Positions 8,847-17,244 are shown, counted from the stretch's first letter. The stretch: DNA of 64,000 nt from JBELMB01 sp042088665 (GCA_042088665.1 JBELMB010000003.1:1-64000); one strand, 5' to 3'. Notes: generated from the letters alone by a model not told the origin. A program made the numbers and translations.

Positions 8847-9862
8847 GTCGCCTCCATTTCGATCGTCGGAAAGTAAGGCGTGTCCGAGGGCGCACACCAG
8901 AGCGCCAGCATGTCATCGGTCGGTTCGAGGAACGAGATCGAAAAGCCGCCCATTTCCTGCGTCGTCACATAGCTGCCGATCATCGGGGCGATTGCCGTCA
9001 CCCCGTTGGCTGCCAGCGCCTTGCGGGTCTCTTCCCAGAGTGTCAGCTGCTCCATCAAGGTGGTTCCGCCCATGCCATTGATGATGACGCAAGCGCGCGA
9101 TCCCCGGGCCATCGGGCGGTCCGCAAGCAGCTTTTCCACCATCTGGGTCACCAGATCGCGCACCGGCCCCACTTTGGCGCGGCCAACACCCGGTTCGCCA
9201 TGCACACCCATACCAAGGAAAATCTCGTCATCCGGCAGGCTGAACATCTTTTGCCCGGTCAGCGGTGACACCGGCGGAGATACAGCAGCGGCCAGCGTCA
9301 CCAACCGGTCGCGCACCGCTTCGCCCAGGGTCATGAGGTCCTCCAGCGACCGGCCTTCCTCGGCGGCAGCACCGAGGATCTTGTAGATGAACATCGTGCC
9401 GGGCGCGCCGCGACGGTCCTGCTTGCGGTCCGGCGGAGCCGCCGAGATGTCATCGTACATCGGCAAGGGCACTGTCTTCAGCCCCAGATCCTGCGCCATC
9501 ATCGTCGCAGCGCGTCCGTTGATCATGTCGCCGGAATGCTGCGATATCAGCAGGATAGAGCCCGCTTTTCCGGTCATCTCGGTCAGCCCGTCAAGGATCA
9601 GGTCCGCCGATGGCGCGGCAAAGACATCGCCCACCACATTGGCATCCAGCACGCCCTGCCCGACAAAGCCCATGGCAATCGGTTCGTGCCCCGATCCGTT
9701 GCCGATCAGCAGTGTGACCTTTTCATCGGGGTTCTTGGCATTCCTCGCGCGCTTTATCACGCGCGGATCATGGGTTCCGCGCGCCACCTGACCAAAGGCA
9801 CTGACAAAACCGTCGAGCATGTCATCGACCATCGTCTCGGCGCTGTTGAAGAGCTTCTTCAT
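8843..9862 (-). CDS. Dihydroxyacetone kinase-like subunit DhaK (divergent)
   Basis: A 339-residue DhaK-fold protein. Substrate-binding features are present: GNGSGHEP at residues 54-61 and H221 in MGVHGEPG, equivalent to the His that forms a hemiaminal with the ketone. Around residues 108-113 it has QHSGDM where classical DhaK has an NYTGD motif, and GNGSG replaces GGGSG, so the substrate may not be dihydroxyacetone. It works with DhaL, which is encoded immediately upstream with an ATGA overlap. No DhaM/PTS gene is near, so ATP is the likely phosphoryl donor. Erythrulose-type kinases are the nearest known variants. Confidence 0.82.
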   Translation of the reverse strand: MKKLFNSAETMVDDMLDGFVSAFGQVARGTHDPRVIKRARNAKNPDEKVTLLIGNGSGHEPIAMGFVGQGVLDANVVGDVFAAPSADLILDGLTEMTGKAGSILLISQHSGDMINGRAATMMAQDLGLKTVPLPMYDDISAAPPDRKQDRRGAPGTMFIYKILGAAAEEGRSLEDLMTLGEAVRDRLVTLAAAVSPPVSPLTGQKMFSLPDDEIFLGMGVHGEPGVGRAKVGPVRDLVTQMVEKLLADRPMARGSRACVIINGMGGTTLMEQLTLWEETRKALAANGVTAIAPMIGSYVTTQEMGGFSISFLEPTDDMLALWCAPSDTPYFPTIEMEAT

Positions 9863-10398
9863 CCAGCCACCTCATTCAATGTCTCAAGGAACAGCACCAC
9901 CGAGACCGCGCCCGGATCGACGTGCCCGCGCCCGCCGTCCTCGACGTATTGCGCGCGGCCTCTGCGGGCGCTGAGGGGCTTTGTGGCGTCGCGCCCCCCC
10001 TTTGCCGCAGCAATCGCGGCCTTCAGCCCGCCGGTTTCGAGGGCAGCAATCGCCGGGCTCAAGGCATCCACCATGCTCTTGTCGCCAAGACGCACCTCGC
10101 CCAGATCGCAGATCCTGTCGCAGGCACGGGACAATCCCTCCTGCAAGGGGGCGCCCGTCTCAAGATGCGCTTCGATTTCCAGCAGGATCAATCCAAAGAG
10201 CGTGCCCGACGCGCCGCCAGAGGCGCGCATGAACGCCTTTGCGCGCTTGCCGTTGCCTGCCGCGACGGCTTTGGTCAGTCCGCGCTGCATCGTCGCCCCA
10301 TGATCGCCATCGCCAATGGCCGCATCGAGCGCGTTCAAAGCCTGCGCTTCTTCGACGAAACGCGCCGCGAGCGTCGAAAAGAACGGCTCAGCCGACAT
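9859..10398 (-). CDS. Dihydroxyacetone kinase-like subunit DhaL (ATP-binding)
   Basis: A 179-residue helical-barrel kinase subunit. Nucleotide and Mg2+ motifs are intact: AIGDGDHG near residue 28, GGASGTLFG, GDKSMVDAL and GRAQYVEDGGRGHVDPGA close to the C-terminus. The ATG at 10398 is preferred to a TTG two codons earlier; it overlaps the upstream isomerase gene by 11 bases. It passes phosphate from ATP (or from a PTS protein, in other systems) to the ketone held by DhaK. Together DhaK and DhaL form the kinase step of the operon. Confidence 0.87.
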   Translation of the reverse strand: MSAEPFFSTLAARFVEEAQALNALDAAIGDGDHGATMQRGLTKAVAAGNGKRAKAFMRASGGASGTLFGLILLEIEAHLETGAPLQEGLSRACDRICDLGEVRLGDKSMVDALSPAIAALETGGLKAAIAAAKGGRDATKPLSARRGRAQYVEDGGRGHVDPGAVSVVLFLETLNEVAG

Positions 10399-11233
10399 TG
10401 CCAAAGACCTCTTTGATGTAGGCCAGCGTCTTGATGGCCGCCTCGGTCGGGTCCGGCTCGATGTCGCGCCAGATGTTCAGATCGCGGCTCGACGCGTGAC
10501 CGGCCATGACGAACATCTCGGCCACAACCCATTTGTCGTAGCCGATCTCGGCCAGCGCCTTGGCATCGGCGGGGAAATCATAGCGGCCAGCGCCCGGCTG
10601 GCCCCGGTCATTGTCGGAGACATGGTAGTGGACCAGCGTCTCGCCCGCCGCGCGCAGGGCCGCCGGAGGGTCTTTCTCTTCGATGTTCATGTGAAAGGCG
10701 TCGAGCAGCACACCGATGTGATCCGACCCGCAAGCGCGCGCAATCGCGCAGGTCTCCGCTGCGGTCGAGGTCAGATCGCTTTCGAAGCGGTTCAGCGCCT
10801 CGATGCCCAACGTGACGCCTTCGTCGCGCAGCACGCCATCGAGCCGGGCCAACGTCTCGGCGGACCGCGCCGCACGGGCCACCTTGTTGGCGGGATCAAA
10901 GACACCCCATGGCGCGGCAACCACCCCGGCAAGCCCCGCCGAGCCCAACCTTGCGGTGACCTGAATGGCTTCGGTCAGAACGGCAACAGCATTGTCTCTG
11001 ACGCCCGGGTCATCGGATGTCGGATCTGCGTCCGGGCCCAACCCGGTGGAGCAGGTCAGCTCCAGCCCGCAGTCTTTGGCCTGCGCCCGTATCTGGTCTG
11101 CGCGGTCCGGCCCGATGCCCAAAAGAGACAGCTCGACGCCGTCATACCCGATCTCTGCGGCGGTCTTGAAAATAGGCGCTGGATCATCCGTCCAGGCTTT
11201 CATCCAAAGCCCTGCGTGAATTCCGAATTTCAT
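10388..11233 (-). CDS. Sugar phosphate isomerase/epimerase (xylose isomerase-like TIM barrel)
   Basis: A 281-residue member of the AP-endonuclease-2/xylose-isomerase-like fold (MKFGIHAGLWMKAW start; IGIEALNRFE with a metal-binding Glu; DAFHMNIEE with Asp-His; HYHVSDNDRGQPG). Such enzymes isomerise or epimerise ketoses or keto-acids using a divalent metal. It is the first gene of the operon, with a strong GGGAGG ribosome site and a promoter just upstream, and it overlaps dhaL. It could epimerise the sugar before phosphorylation. Substrate unknown. Confidence 0.85.
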   Translation of the reverse strand: MKFGIHAGLWMKAWTDDPAPIFKTAAEIGYDGVELSLLGIGPDRADQIRAQAKDCGLELTCSTGLGPDADPTSDDPGVRDNAVAVLTEAIQVTARLGSAGLAGVVAAPWGVFDPANKVARAARSAETLARLDGVLRDEGVTLGIEALNRFESDLTSTAAETCAIARACGSDHIGVLLDAFHMNIEEKDPPAALRAAGETLVHYHVSDNDRGQPGAGRYDFPADAKALAEIGYDKWVVAEMFVMAGHASSRDLNIWRDIEPDPTEAAIKTLAYIKEVFGNVG

Positions 11234-11265
11234 CGCTGCGCCTCCCCCGGTTCGCGATACATCAC

Positions 11266-11293
11266 ATTAGTAATGACAAATTGAACATGTCAA
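11266..11293 (-). promoter_or_regulatory. Predicted sigma70-type promoter with overlapping operator for the sugar operon
   Basis: Reading the minus strand, TTGACA (11288-11293) and ACTAAT (11266-11271) are separated by 16 bases, a good -35/-10 pair 33 bases upstream of the first operon gene. The inverted repeat TGACA-N9-TGTCA at 11274-11292 lies between and over these boxes. That is where a repressor would block RNA polymerase. The GntR regulator in the operon is the natural candidate. The -35 overlaps the stop codon of the upstream MFS gene. Confidence 0.5.
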
Positions 11294-12450
11294 TGTTCCA
11301 CTTCGGCCCCGTCGCGCTTTGCAAAATGCAGCACGAGTGACAGGCTGAGCGCGGCCAGCGCGATGCAGGCAATGAGCGAAGGCCGCAAGGTTCCGCTCGC
11401 GTCCAGCAGCCATCCTGCGGTCCACGGCCCCACCAGCCCGGCAACACCCCAGCCGGTAAAGACCTGGCCAAAGGCGCTGGAAAACGCAGGTTTGCCGACC
11501 TGTGACGCCACCAGCAGGGGGGACGTGGCCGCAATCTGACCATAGGCAAACGCCACGATGAACAAGAGCGCGACAACCAGCACCGGCGCGGTGACAAGGA
11601 TCAGGCCGGTCAGCGCGATCATCGACAGGACCAGCGCCCCCGCGATGCCACGCGGCGGTCCAAAATAGCCCGCGGTCAAGGCCGCAGACAGTCGCCCCAA
11701 CGTGTTGCCGACGGCGGCCAGAAAGATCGCAAGGCTGGCCAAACGCAGCCCGTCCGCGCCCTGCGGCAGGATCTGCGCCGCAAACCCCAACACAACGAGG
11801 CCCGAACAGGATCCAGCGGCCATGATGACCCAGAGGCGCACAATCGTCTTGTCCGGCTTCACGATGGATGCATGGTCTGCGCGTTTTGACTGCTTCGCTT
11901 CCTGTGGCGCAGGGATGACGAGTGCAATGAGGGCCGTGGCAGACAGGCAAGCCAAAGCGGGCAGGTTGGACCAAAGGGCCCAGCCGGACGCTGTCAGCCA
12001 GACATGGATCGGTCCGAACACCGCGCCTCCAAGCCCGAAAGCCGCGACGCTGACCGGCACGAGACGCGTGGCATTTTCCGAGGCAGAGGCTTGCGAGAGC
12101 GCATAATTGTAGAGCGCGCCAGAGGCAAAGCCAAAGCACGCGCCATAAGCCACCAAGAACCCCGCAAAACCTGAACTTGCACCCGAAAAGCCAAGGCTGA
12201 TCACCGCCAACCCGGCAAGCACAGGCAACCGGAACCGCGGCAGAACGCGTGACATCAACATCGGCGCAATCAGGACCCCGAGCGTAAAGGCAACCAAGGC
12301 CAGGGAAAAGACCATCGACGCCGCAGCATTGCTGACACCGAACGCGGCGCGCACGGCAGGCAGGTAGCCGGACCATCCATAGAGGCTGCCTCCGCCGAAA
12401 CATCCGAAGATCGTCAGCACAACGCGAAACCTGTGTGCAGCACGCGACAT
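11290..12450 (-). CDS. MFS transporter
   Basis: A 386-residue major facilitator with about twelve hydrophobic segments. The ATG at 12450 starts a short basic N-terminus (MSRAAHRFR) directly before helix 1; the longer upstream frame overlaps the divergent thiolase-like gene and was discarded. A conserved GxLxxP/R-like loop follows helix 2. It is divergent from the thiolase-like/DUF35/ligase operon with a 73-base shared control region. It may therefore import the carboxylic acid that the ligase activates; monocarboxylate-type MFS proteins often sit in such loci. It is also just upstream of the sugar operon, an alternative partner. Confidence 0.82.
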   Translation of the reverse strand: MSRAAHRFRVVLTIFGCFGGGSLYGWSGYLPAVRAAFGVSNAAASMVFSLALVAFTLGVLIAPMLMSRVLPRFRLPVLAGLAVISLGFSGASSGFAGFLVAYGACFGFASGALYNYALSQASASENATRLVPVSVAAFGLGGAVFGPIHVWLTASGWALWSNLPALACLSATALIALVIPAPQEAKQSKRADHASIVKPDKTIVRLWVIMAAGSCSGLVVLGFAAQILPQGADGLRLASLAIFLAAVGNTLGRLSAALTAGYFGPPRGIAGALVLSMIALTGLILVTAPVLVVALLFIVAFAYGQIAATSPLLVASQVGKPAFSSAFGQVFTGWGVAGLVGPWTAGWLLDASGTLRPSLIACIALAALSLSLVLHFAKRDGAEVEH

Positions 12451-12523
12451 GTAGGAGCGCCCCCAATATGCTATTACAGACTTGTAGGAACAAATTAACT
12501 GAGTCAATCTCTGCCCGGGGAGG

Positions 12524-13702
12524 ATGGCGCAGTTGGTTCTTGTTATCGGGGCTGCTCTGACGCCGTTCAACCGGCGACGCGACGGGTCGGGATTTCGCGA
12601 CTGGGCGGCAGTGGCCTTTGACGCGGCGCTGGCCATGTCGGAGATCGCGCGCAGGGATATCGACGCCTTGATCGTCGCCTCGGAAAGCGATTTTTTCACG
12701 CTTCAGCTCAACCCCGCGTCTGTCCTTGCGCAGGATCTTGGCCTCATTGGCGCCGCGACCTTGCGGGTCGAAGGCGGCGGCGCGACCGGGCAAATGGCCG
12801 TGCACGCAGGCGTGGAACGGATCCTGTCCGGGCGCGCGCGCCATGTCGCCGTGGTTGGCGTCGATCCCTCTGCCAGCGCCTTGGCGGGCGACAGCATCCG
12901 CGAGCTTTACAGCTACTCCTTTGACTTCTGGACAGAGGGTCTCGGCGGTATCACGGCCACCAGCCTGTACGCGCTGTCCTGGCAGGCCTTTGCCGCCAGC
13001 CACGGCGGAACGGCGGATGACCTGAATGCGGTCACGATCAAGAACCGTGGCAATGCAATGTCCAACCCAAAGGCGCATTTGCCACGCCAACATGAGGCCG
13101 CCGAGTTTGCGGCTGCCCCGATGATCGCCGCGCCCTATTGCCGCTTGCATTGCTCGCCCCTCAGCGATGGGGCGGCGGCCCTGATCCTCTCTGCGCCTCA
13201 GGCAACACCTGCGTCCCGCCGCAAGATCGCGTCCCGGATCAGTGGGATCGGGGCCGCATCGGACCTGCCGGGGTTGGGTCACCGGACCGACCCGGGCCAA
13301 TTTGCGGCCAAGACCAAGGCCTGCCTCGGCGCGCTGAACATGGCCGGGATCGCCCCCAGCGATATTGCGCTGGCAGAGGTCTATGACGCCTATGCAGGCG
13401 CCGAGTTGCAAGCCATCAAGGCGCTGGGTCTGGCGGATGACCCGGTCCGCGCCCTGCGCGATGGCACGTTTGAGGCGACAGGTCGGTGCCCGGTCAATCT
13501 GTCCGGCGGGCTGTTGGGACAAGGCGCCCCCGTGGGAGCGACGGGTGTGGCTCAGACCGCGACCTGTGCGCTGCTGCTGGAGGGGGCCTATTACCCAGAG
13601 CTACAGCCGGATCATCCCCTGCCCCATGCCATGGCCGACACCCATGGCGGTGTCGGAACCTCCTGCGCAGTGACGGTCCTGAGCGCGGGGGTCACCGCAT
13701 GA
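12524..13702 (+). CDS. Thiolase-fold protein lacking canonical catalytic residues (SCP2-thiolase/Ltp-like)
   Basis: This 392-residue thiolase-fold protein is probably not a thiolase. The nucleophilic Cys of the CASG motif is replaced: the sequence is VEGGGATG, with G86 at the Cys position. The His of the usual EVHD motif is Tyr287 (AEVYDAYAG), and the His of GHPxGATG is Ala335 (GAPVGATG). In steroid side-chain degradation, thiolase-like proteins of the Ltp2 type with such losses act as retro-aldolases together with a DUF35 protein. Here the next gene is DUF35, joined by an ATGA overlap. The ATG directly abuts the GGGGAGG site; a TTG at 12533 has better spacing and may be the true start. Confidence 0.78.
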   Translation: MAQLVLVIGAALTPFNRRRDGSGFRDWAAVAFDAALAMSEIARRDIDALIVASESDFFTLQLNPASVLAQDLGLIGAATLRVEGGGATGQMAVHAGVERILSGRARHVAVVGVDPSASALAGDSIRELYSYSFDFWTEGLGGITATSLYALSWQAFAASHGGTADDLNAVTIKNRGNAMSNPKAHLPRQHEAAEFAAAPMIAAPYCRLHCSPLSDGAAALILSAPQATPASRRKIASRISGIGAASDLPGLGHRTDPGQFAAKTKACLGALNMAGIAPSDIALAEVYDAYAGAELQAIKALGLADDPVRALRDGTFEATGRCPVNLSGGLLGQGAPVGATGVAQTATCALLLEGAYYPELQPDHPLPHAMADTHGGVGTSCAVTVLSAGVTA

Positions 13703-14070
13703 AACGCCGCGTTGCGCTGGACTACACCCTTGGCGAAGGCTGGCTGGCCCCTTGGCGCGACGGCCTGCGGGAGGGCAAGGCGGTCGCCTCCGCCTGCTCT
13801 GCCTGCGGTACGGCGCAGTTCCCGCCATTGCGCATATGCCCTGCCTGCAGCACGCCCTCCGATGGCTGGCGCGCCCTCTCGGGCGCTGGCGATATCCTGT
13901 TTCGCACAACAGGCACCGACGGCGATATCGCAATGATCCGCTTTGACGGATCAAGCGGTTCCGCCATTGCCCGCGCGGACGCCCTGCCCAAAGGGGCCAC
14001 GCGCGCCACGCTTGCCCCCTGCCCTGACGACCCTCCCATCCTCGCCCTCACAGCGGAGCCCGAGACATGA
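13699..14070 (+). CDS. DUF35 / OB-fold protein with zinc ribbon
   Basis: A 123-residue protein with an N-terminal rubredoxin-like zinc ribbon: CSACG near residue 34 and CPAC about 15 residues later, four cysteines in all. A short OB-fold follows. DUF35 proteins are small acyl-CoA-binding partners of thiolase-fold enzymes and MaoC-type hydratases. Overlaps of four bases on both sides (ATGA) place it between the thiolase-like protein and the acyl-CoA ligase in one translationally coupled operon. It most likely forms a complex with the thiolase-like protein. Confidence 0.85.
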   Translation: MKRRVALDYTLGEGWLAPWRDGLREGKAVASACSACGTAQFPPLRICPACSTPSDGWRALSGAGDILFRTTGTDGDIAMIRFDGSSGSAIARADALPKGATRATLAPCPDDPPILALTAEPET

Positions 14071-15743
14071 GCGACTATCTTGAGACCCTGAGCCCCGATG
14101 CGCTGGCCGCCCTGCACCTGTCCCGCAATGCCAAGGGCAGCTATGACATCACATGGCCCGACGACTACAACATCTATGCCGCCACGGTGGGCCGCTTTCT
14201 GGGCCCGAATGATCGCGACAAACCCGCGATGATCTTTGAGGCCCCGGACGGCAGCGTCACCACCATGAGCTTTGCAGAGGTCGACGCGGCAGCCACCGGG
14301 CTGGCCGCTGAGCTGCGGCGGCTGGGCTATGGCAAGGGGGATCCGGTGGCCCTGCACACCGGCCAGCATCCCGATACCGGCATCGGCCATATGGCCATCG
14401 CCAAGATTGGCGGCGTCGCCGTCACGCTGTCGCAGCTTTACGGACCGGACACGCTGTCCCACGCGCTGAATGATTGCAAGGTCGGGATCATCCTGACCAG
14501 TCGGGATGCCTGGGAGCCGCTGCGGGACGAGAATTTCCCCCATCTGCGCCACGTGATGATGCGCGATCCCGGGATGGACGATCTCGATCTTGGTGCGGCC
14601 ATGGCGACCCCGCCCGCAGAGTTCACGCACGCGCTGACAGGGGCGGATGACCCGGCCTTGCTCATGTACACCTCGGGCTCTACCGGAAAGCCCAAAGGCA
14701 TCATGCATGGACACAGGGTGCTGGCCGCCTACACACCGTCGATCAATCTCTTTTTCAACCGCGCGCAAGACGACGCCGATGCCGTCTATTGGTCGCCCTC
14801 GGATTGGGCCTGGGTCGGCGGGCTTCTGGACATGTTGTTTCCGGCCTGGATGGTGGGTCGACCCGTGGTCACCTCGCTGGAGCGGTTCACGGCGGAGTAT
14901 GCCTATGATTTCATGAGCCGTCACAAGGTGACGCATACCTTTCTGGCCCCCACTGCGATCAAACGTCTGGCGCAGCATCCCGATCCCCGCAGCGAACACG
15001 ATCTGGCCCTGCGGATCATCTGCACCGGAGGTGAGGCATTGGCCGCCGAGACGCTCAGCTGGGCCGAGGACAAACTGCAGGTCATCTGCAACGAGTTCTA
15101 TGGCATGACAGAGGTCAACCACCTGATCGGCAATTGCAAAGCGCTGTTCCCACGCCGGCCGGGCTCCATGGGGCGCGCCTATCCGGGTCACGAGGTGTTG
15201 CTGGTCGATGGAGATGGCCGCCCCGTTGACGACGGAGAGCCGGGCGAAGTCGTCACGCCGCACGCCTCCCCCACGCGGTTTCTGGGGTATTTCAACAACG
15301 CCGAAAAGACCGCTGACATGAAGCTGGGGCCTTACTGGCGCACCCATGATCTGGCCGTGCGCGATGAGGATGGGTATTTCTGGTACAAGGGGCGCTCGGA
15401 CGACCTGATCAAATCGTCGGGCTTCCGCATCGGCCCGGCCGAAGTAGAGGAATGCCTGCTGTCCCACCCGGCCGTGGCCGAGGTCGCCGTGATCGCCAAG
15501 CCCGACCCGGATCGCGGCGCAATCGTGAAGGCCGTGATCAGCACGCGGCCCGGCTTTGATGGCGATTCGGGCTTGGCCCAAACGCTCAAGGACCATGTCA
15601 GGACACGGCTGGCGGCCTACAAGGCCCCGCGCGAAGTGGTCTTTGTGGACGGGTTTGAAATGACATCCTCGGGCAAGATCAACCGACGGGTCCTGCGCGA
15701 AGCCGAGATCGCCTTGATAGAGGCCGAGACGCCGGGCGCGTGA
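14067..15743 (+). CDS. AMP-dependent acyl-CoA synthetase/ligase
   Basis: A 558-residue adenylate-forming enzyme. Motifs in order: MYTSGSTGKPKG (ATP loop, about residues 195-206), YGMTEVN (A5, near residue 347), THDLAVRDEDGYFWYKGR with the hinge, SGFRIGP, and the C-terminal SSGKINR holding the catalytic Lys. It activates a carboxylic acid to an acyl-AMP and then an acyl-CoA; size and motifs fit the acetyl/medium-chain acyl-CoA synthetase branch. Within this operon it should supply the acyl-CoA acted on by the thiolase-like/DUF35 pair. Confidence 0.9.
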   Translation: MSDYLETLSPDALAALHLSRNAKGSYDITWPDDYNIYAATVGRFLGPNDRDKPAMIFEAPDGSVTTMSFAEVDAAATGLAAELRRLGYGKGDPVALHTGQHPDTGIGHMAIAKIGGVAVTLSQLYGPDTLSHALNDCKVGIILTSRDAWEPLRDENFPHLRHVMMRDPGMDDLDLGAAMATPPAEFTHALTGADDPALLMYTSGSTGKPKGIMHGHRVLAAYTPSINLFFNRAQDDADAVYWSPSDWAWVGGLLDMLFPAWMVGRPVVTSLERFTAEYAYDFMSRHKVTHTFLAPTAIKRLAQHPDPRSEHDLALRIICTGGEALAAETLSWAEDKLQVICNEFYGMTEVNHLIGNCKALFPRRPGSMGRAYPGHEVLLVDGDGRPVDDGEPGEVVTPHASPTRFLGYFNNAEKTADMKLGPYWRTHDLAVRDEDGYFWYKGRSDDLIKSSGFRIGPAEVEECLLSHPAVAEVAVIAKPDPDRGAIVKAVISTRPGFDGDSGLAQTLKDHVRTRLAAYKAPREVVFVDGFEMTSSGKINRRVLREAEIALIEAETPGA

Positions 15744-16475
15744 CGCCAAAGACCCATCTCCGCCGGGTGAGAATTGCGGCGAGGCGTTTTGTACGCAGCA
15801 CAGCCTTGGTACATTTGTCTGGGCGGGACACTGCGCGCCGCCGATCCCTTGACCTGGTGAACAAAACCTCGATGCGATTGTACTTTTTGACATGTCAGAC
15901 GAGACGGATGTGACCCTTTCGCCCTTGCTTGCACAATCGCGCTCCCATGCCTTTCAACGCCCCAGTGAACAAAATTGGCGCCGTCGCATCGAAAAAGCGC
16001 AGCGGCCGCCGACAGGCTGCTGAACTGCCCCACTGGCGTCTTGTCCGCCACCACCTGTTCAAGCGTCGCCGCCGCCCATGATCGCCACCCGAACCGGACG
16101 CTGTGCGGCGGGCCCTCTGAAGGAAAAGCCCAGCGCACACCTGCTGTTCCCCGATAGCTGGCGACAGGGCTCATGCATCTCATGTGCAGGCAATCACTTC
16201 AGGGGCTTGAAAGCTCTTCGAACAGTCATTGGCGCAATCCGCAGCATTGGTCAAAGTGGGCACGAAGCCGACTTGGGATCCATCGCGGCGTGCTTGGGCT
16301 TGGCCTCTGAACGAATGGCGGATTTCGCGAGACCTTCTTCAAATCCACGCCCCCGCAGCGCGTTCTGACTCCAGCCCTTGAGGATCCAATCGACAAATGT
16401 TGCCGGGTCCACCTCCCATTTGGCAGTTTCGAGGCGACACAGCCCCACACCGTGAGATCCCCAGCCAGCCGACGC
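15744..16475 (+). other. Intergenic stretch without a convincing gene
   Basis: Between the ligase (+) and the SDR (-), about 730 bases carry only short frames on both strands with no good ribosome sites. One minus-strand frame (16251-16448) reads protein-like (VDPATFVDWILKGWSQN) but has no start context and no recognisable family. The stretch may hold the eroded remains of one or more genes. No terminal inverted repeats or transposase motifs were seen. Confidence 0.4.
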
Positions 16476-17171
16476 TCAGAACCGCTCCACCCAAGGCCGA
16501 ACAGCCACCTCGTTTGTCCAGGCGCTGGGGTCTTGCTCCAGCAAATGGCGGTAGGTGCGGGCTATCGCCTGCGGGCGCAGCATCGAGCCCGGCCGGTCTG
16601 CCGGCTCAGTACGACCGGGGTTCAGGATCGCGCCGTCGATGTTGATCCATGCGACGTGGATGCCCTGCGGATGCAACTCACGCGCCATGCTCTCCGCCAA
16701 GCCGCGCTGCGCGAACTTGCCCATGGCAAAGGCGGCAGATTGCGGAAACCCCTTCACGCCTGCCGAGGCGCCGGTGAAGAGGATCGTGCCGCGCGTGCCC
16801 GCCACGACAGGTGCGTCCAGCATGCGGCGCGCGGCGTGTTTGCCCACGAGGAAGGCGCCGATGGCTGTCACCTCGACCGCGTGGCGCACAGCGTCGGCGT
16901 CCAACTCCGCGATCGGGCCTCGGACACGGGCGGAGGGGTTGTAGATCACAACCCGCGGCGCAGCGGGCAAAGCGTCCATCACCTGTGCGATGGCTGCCTC
17001 ATCGGTGGCATCGAGCAGCGTGGTTTGCGCGCCGGTCTCTTCGGCCACGGCGCGCATCTTCTCGCCGCTGCGCGCGGCCAATGTCAGCGCATGATCCCTC
17101 GCGAGGTCGCGTGCCAGCGCAGCGGAGAGCCCGTCTCCGGCGCCAAAGATAACGGCTTGGGCTTTGGTCAT
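16476..17171 (-). CDS. SDR-family oxidoreductase with altered active site
   Basis: A 231-residue Rossmann-fold short-chain dehydrogenase-like protein. The nucleotide loop is FGAGDGLSAALA (residues 9-20), NPSARVRG replaces the usual NAG motif, and Ser is present in FTGASAG (residues 133-139). The catalytic YxxxK is FAMGK: Phe148 replaces Tyr, while Lys152 is kept. Loss of the Tyr suggests altered or lost reductase activity. The start ATG lies before a typical beta-strand (MTKAQAVIFG). It is divergent from the tRNA-Gly gene, 73 bases away. The protein seems intact, with no frameshift. Confidence 0.83.
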   Translation of the reverse strand: MTKAQAVIFGAGDGLSAALARDLARDHALTLAARSGEKMRAVAEETGAQTTLLDATDEAAIAQVMDALPAAPRVVIYNPSARVRGPIAELDADAVRHAVEVTAIGAFLVGKHAARRMLDAPVVAGTRGTILFTGASAGVKGFPQSAAFAMGKFAQRGLAESMARELHPQGIHVAWINIDGAILNPGRTEPADRPGSMLRPQAIARTYRHLLEQDPSAWTNEVAVRPWVERF

Positions 17172-17244
17172 GGTGAATTTCTCCCAGTTGGGGGGCTGTG
17201 ATCTTGACCCCTGCTGCACGATATCATACGCAAGGGAACGCTGA

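Noticed and set aside
11267..13522. Long minus-strand frame of 751 codons
   Set aside because: It lies opposite the thiolase-like gene and in another frame of the MFS gene. It has no family sequence and is a shadow typical of high-GC DNA.
13722..15893. 723-codon minus-strand frame
   Set aside because: It is antisense to the acyl-CoA ligase, whose motifs are unambiguous on the plus strand.
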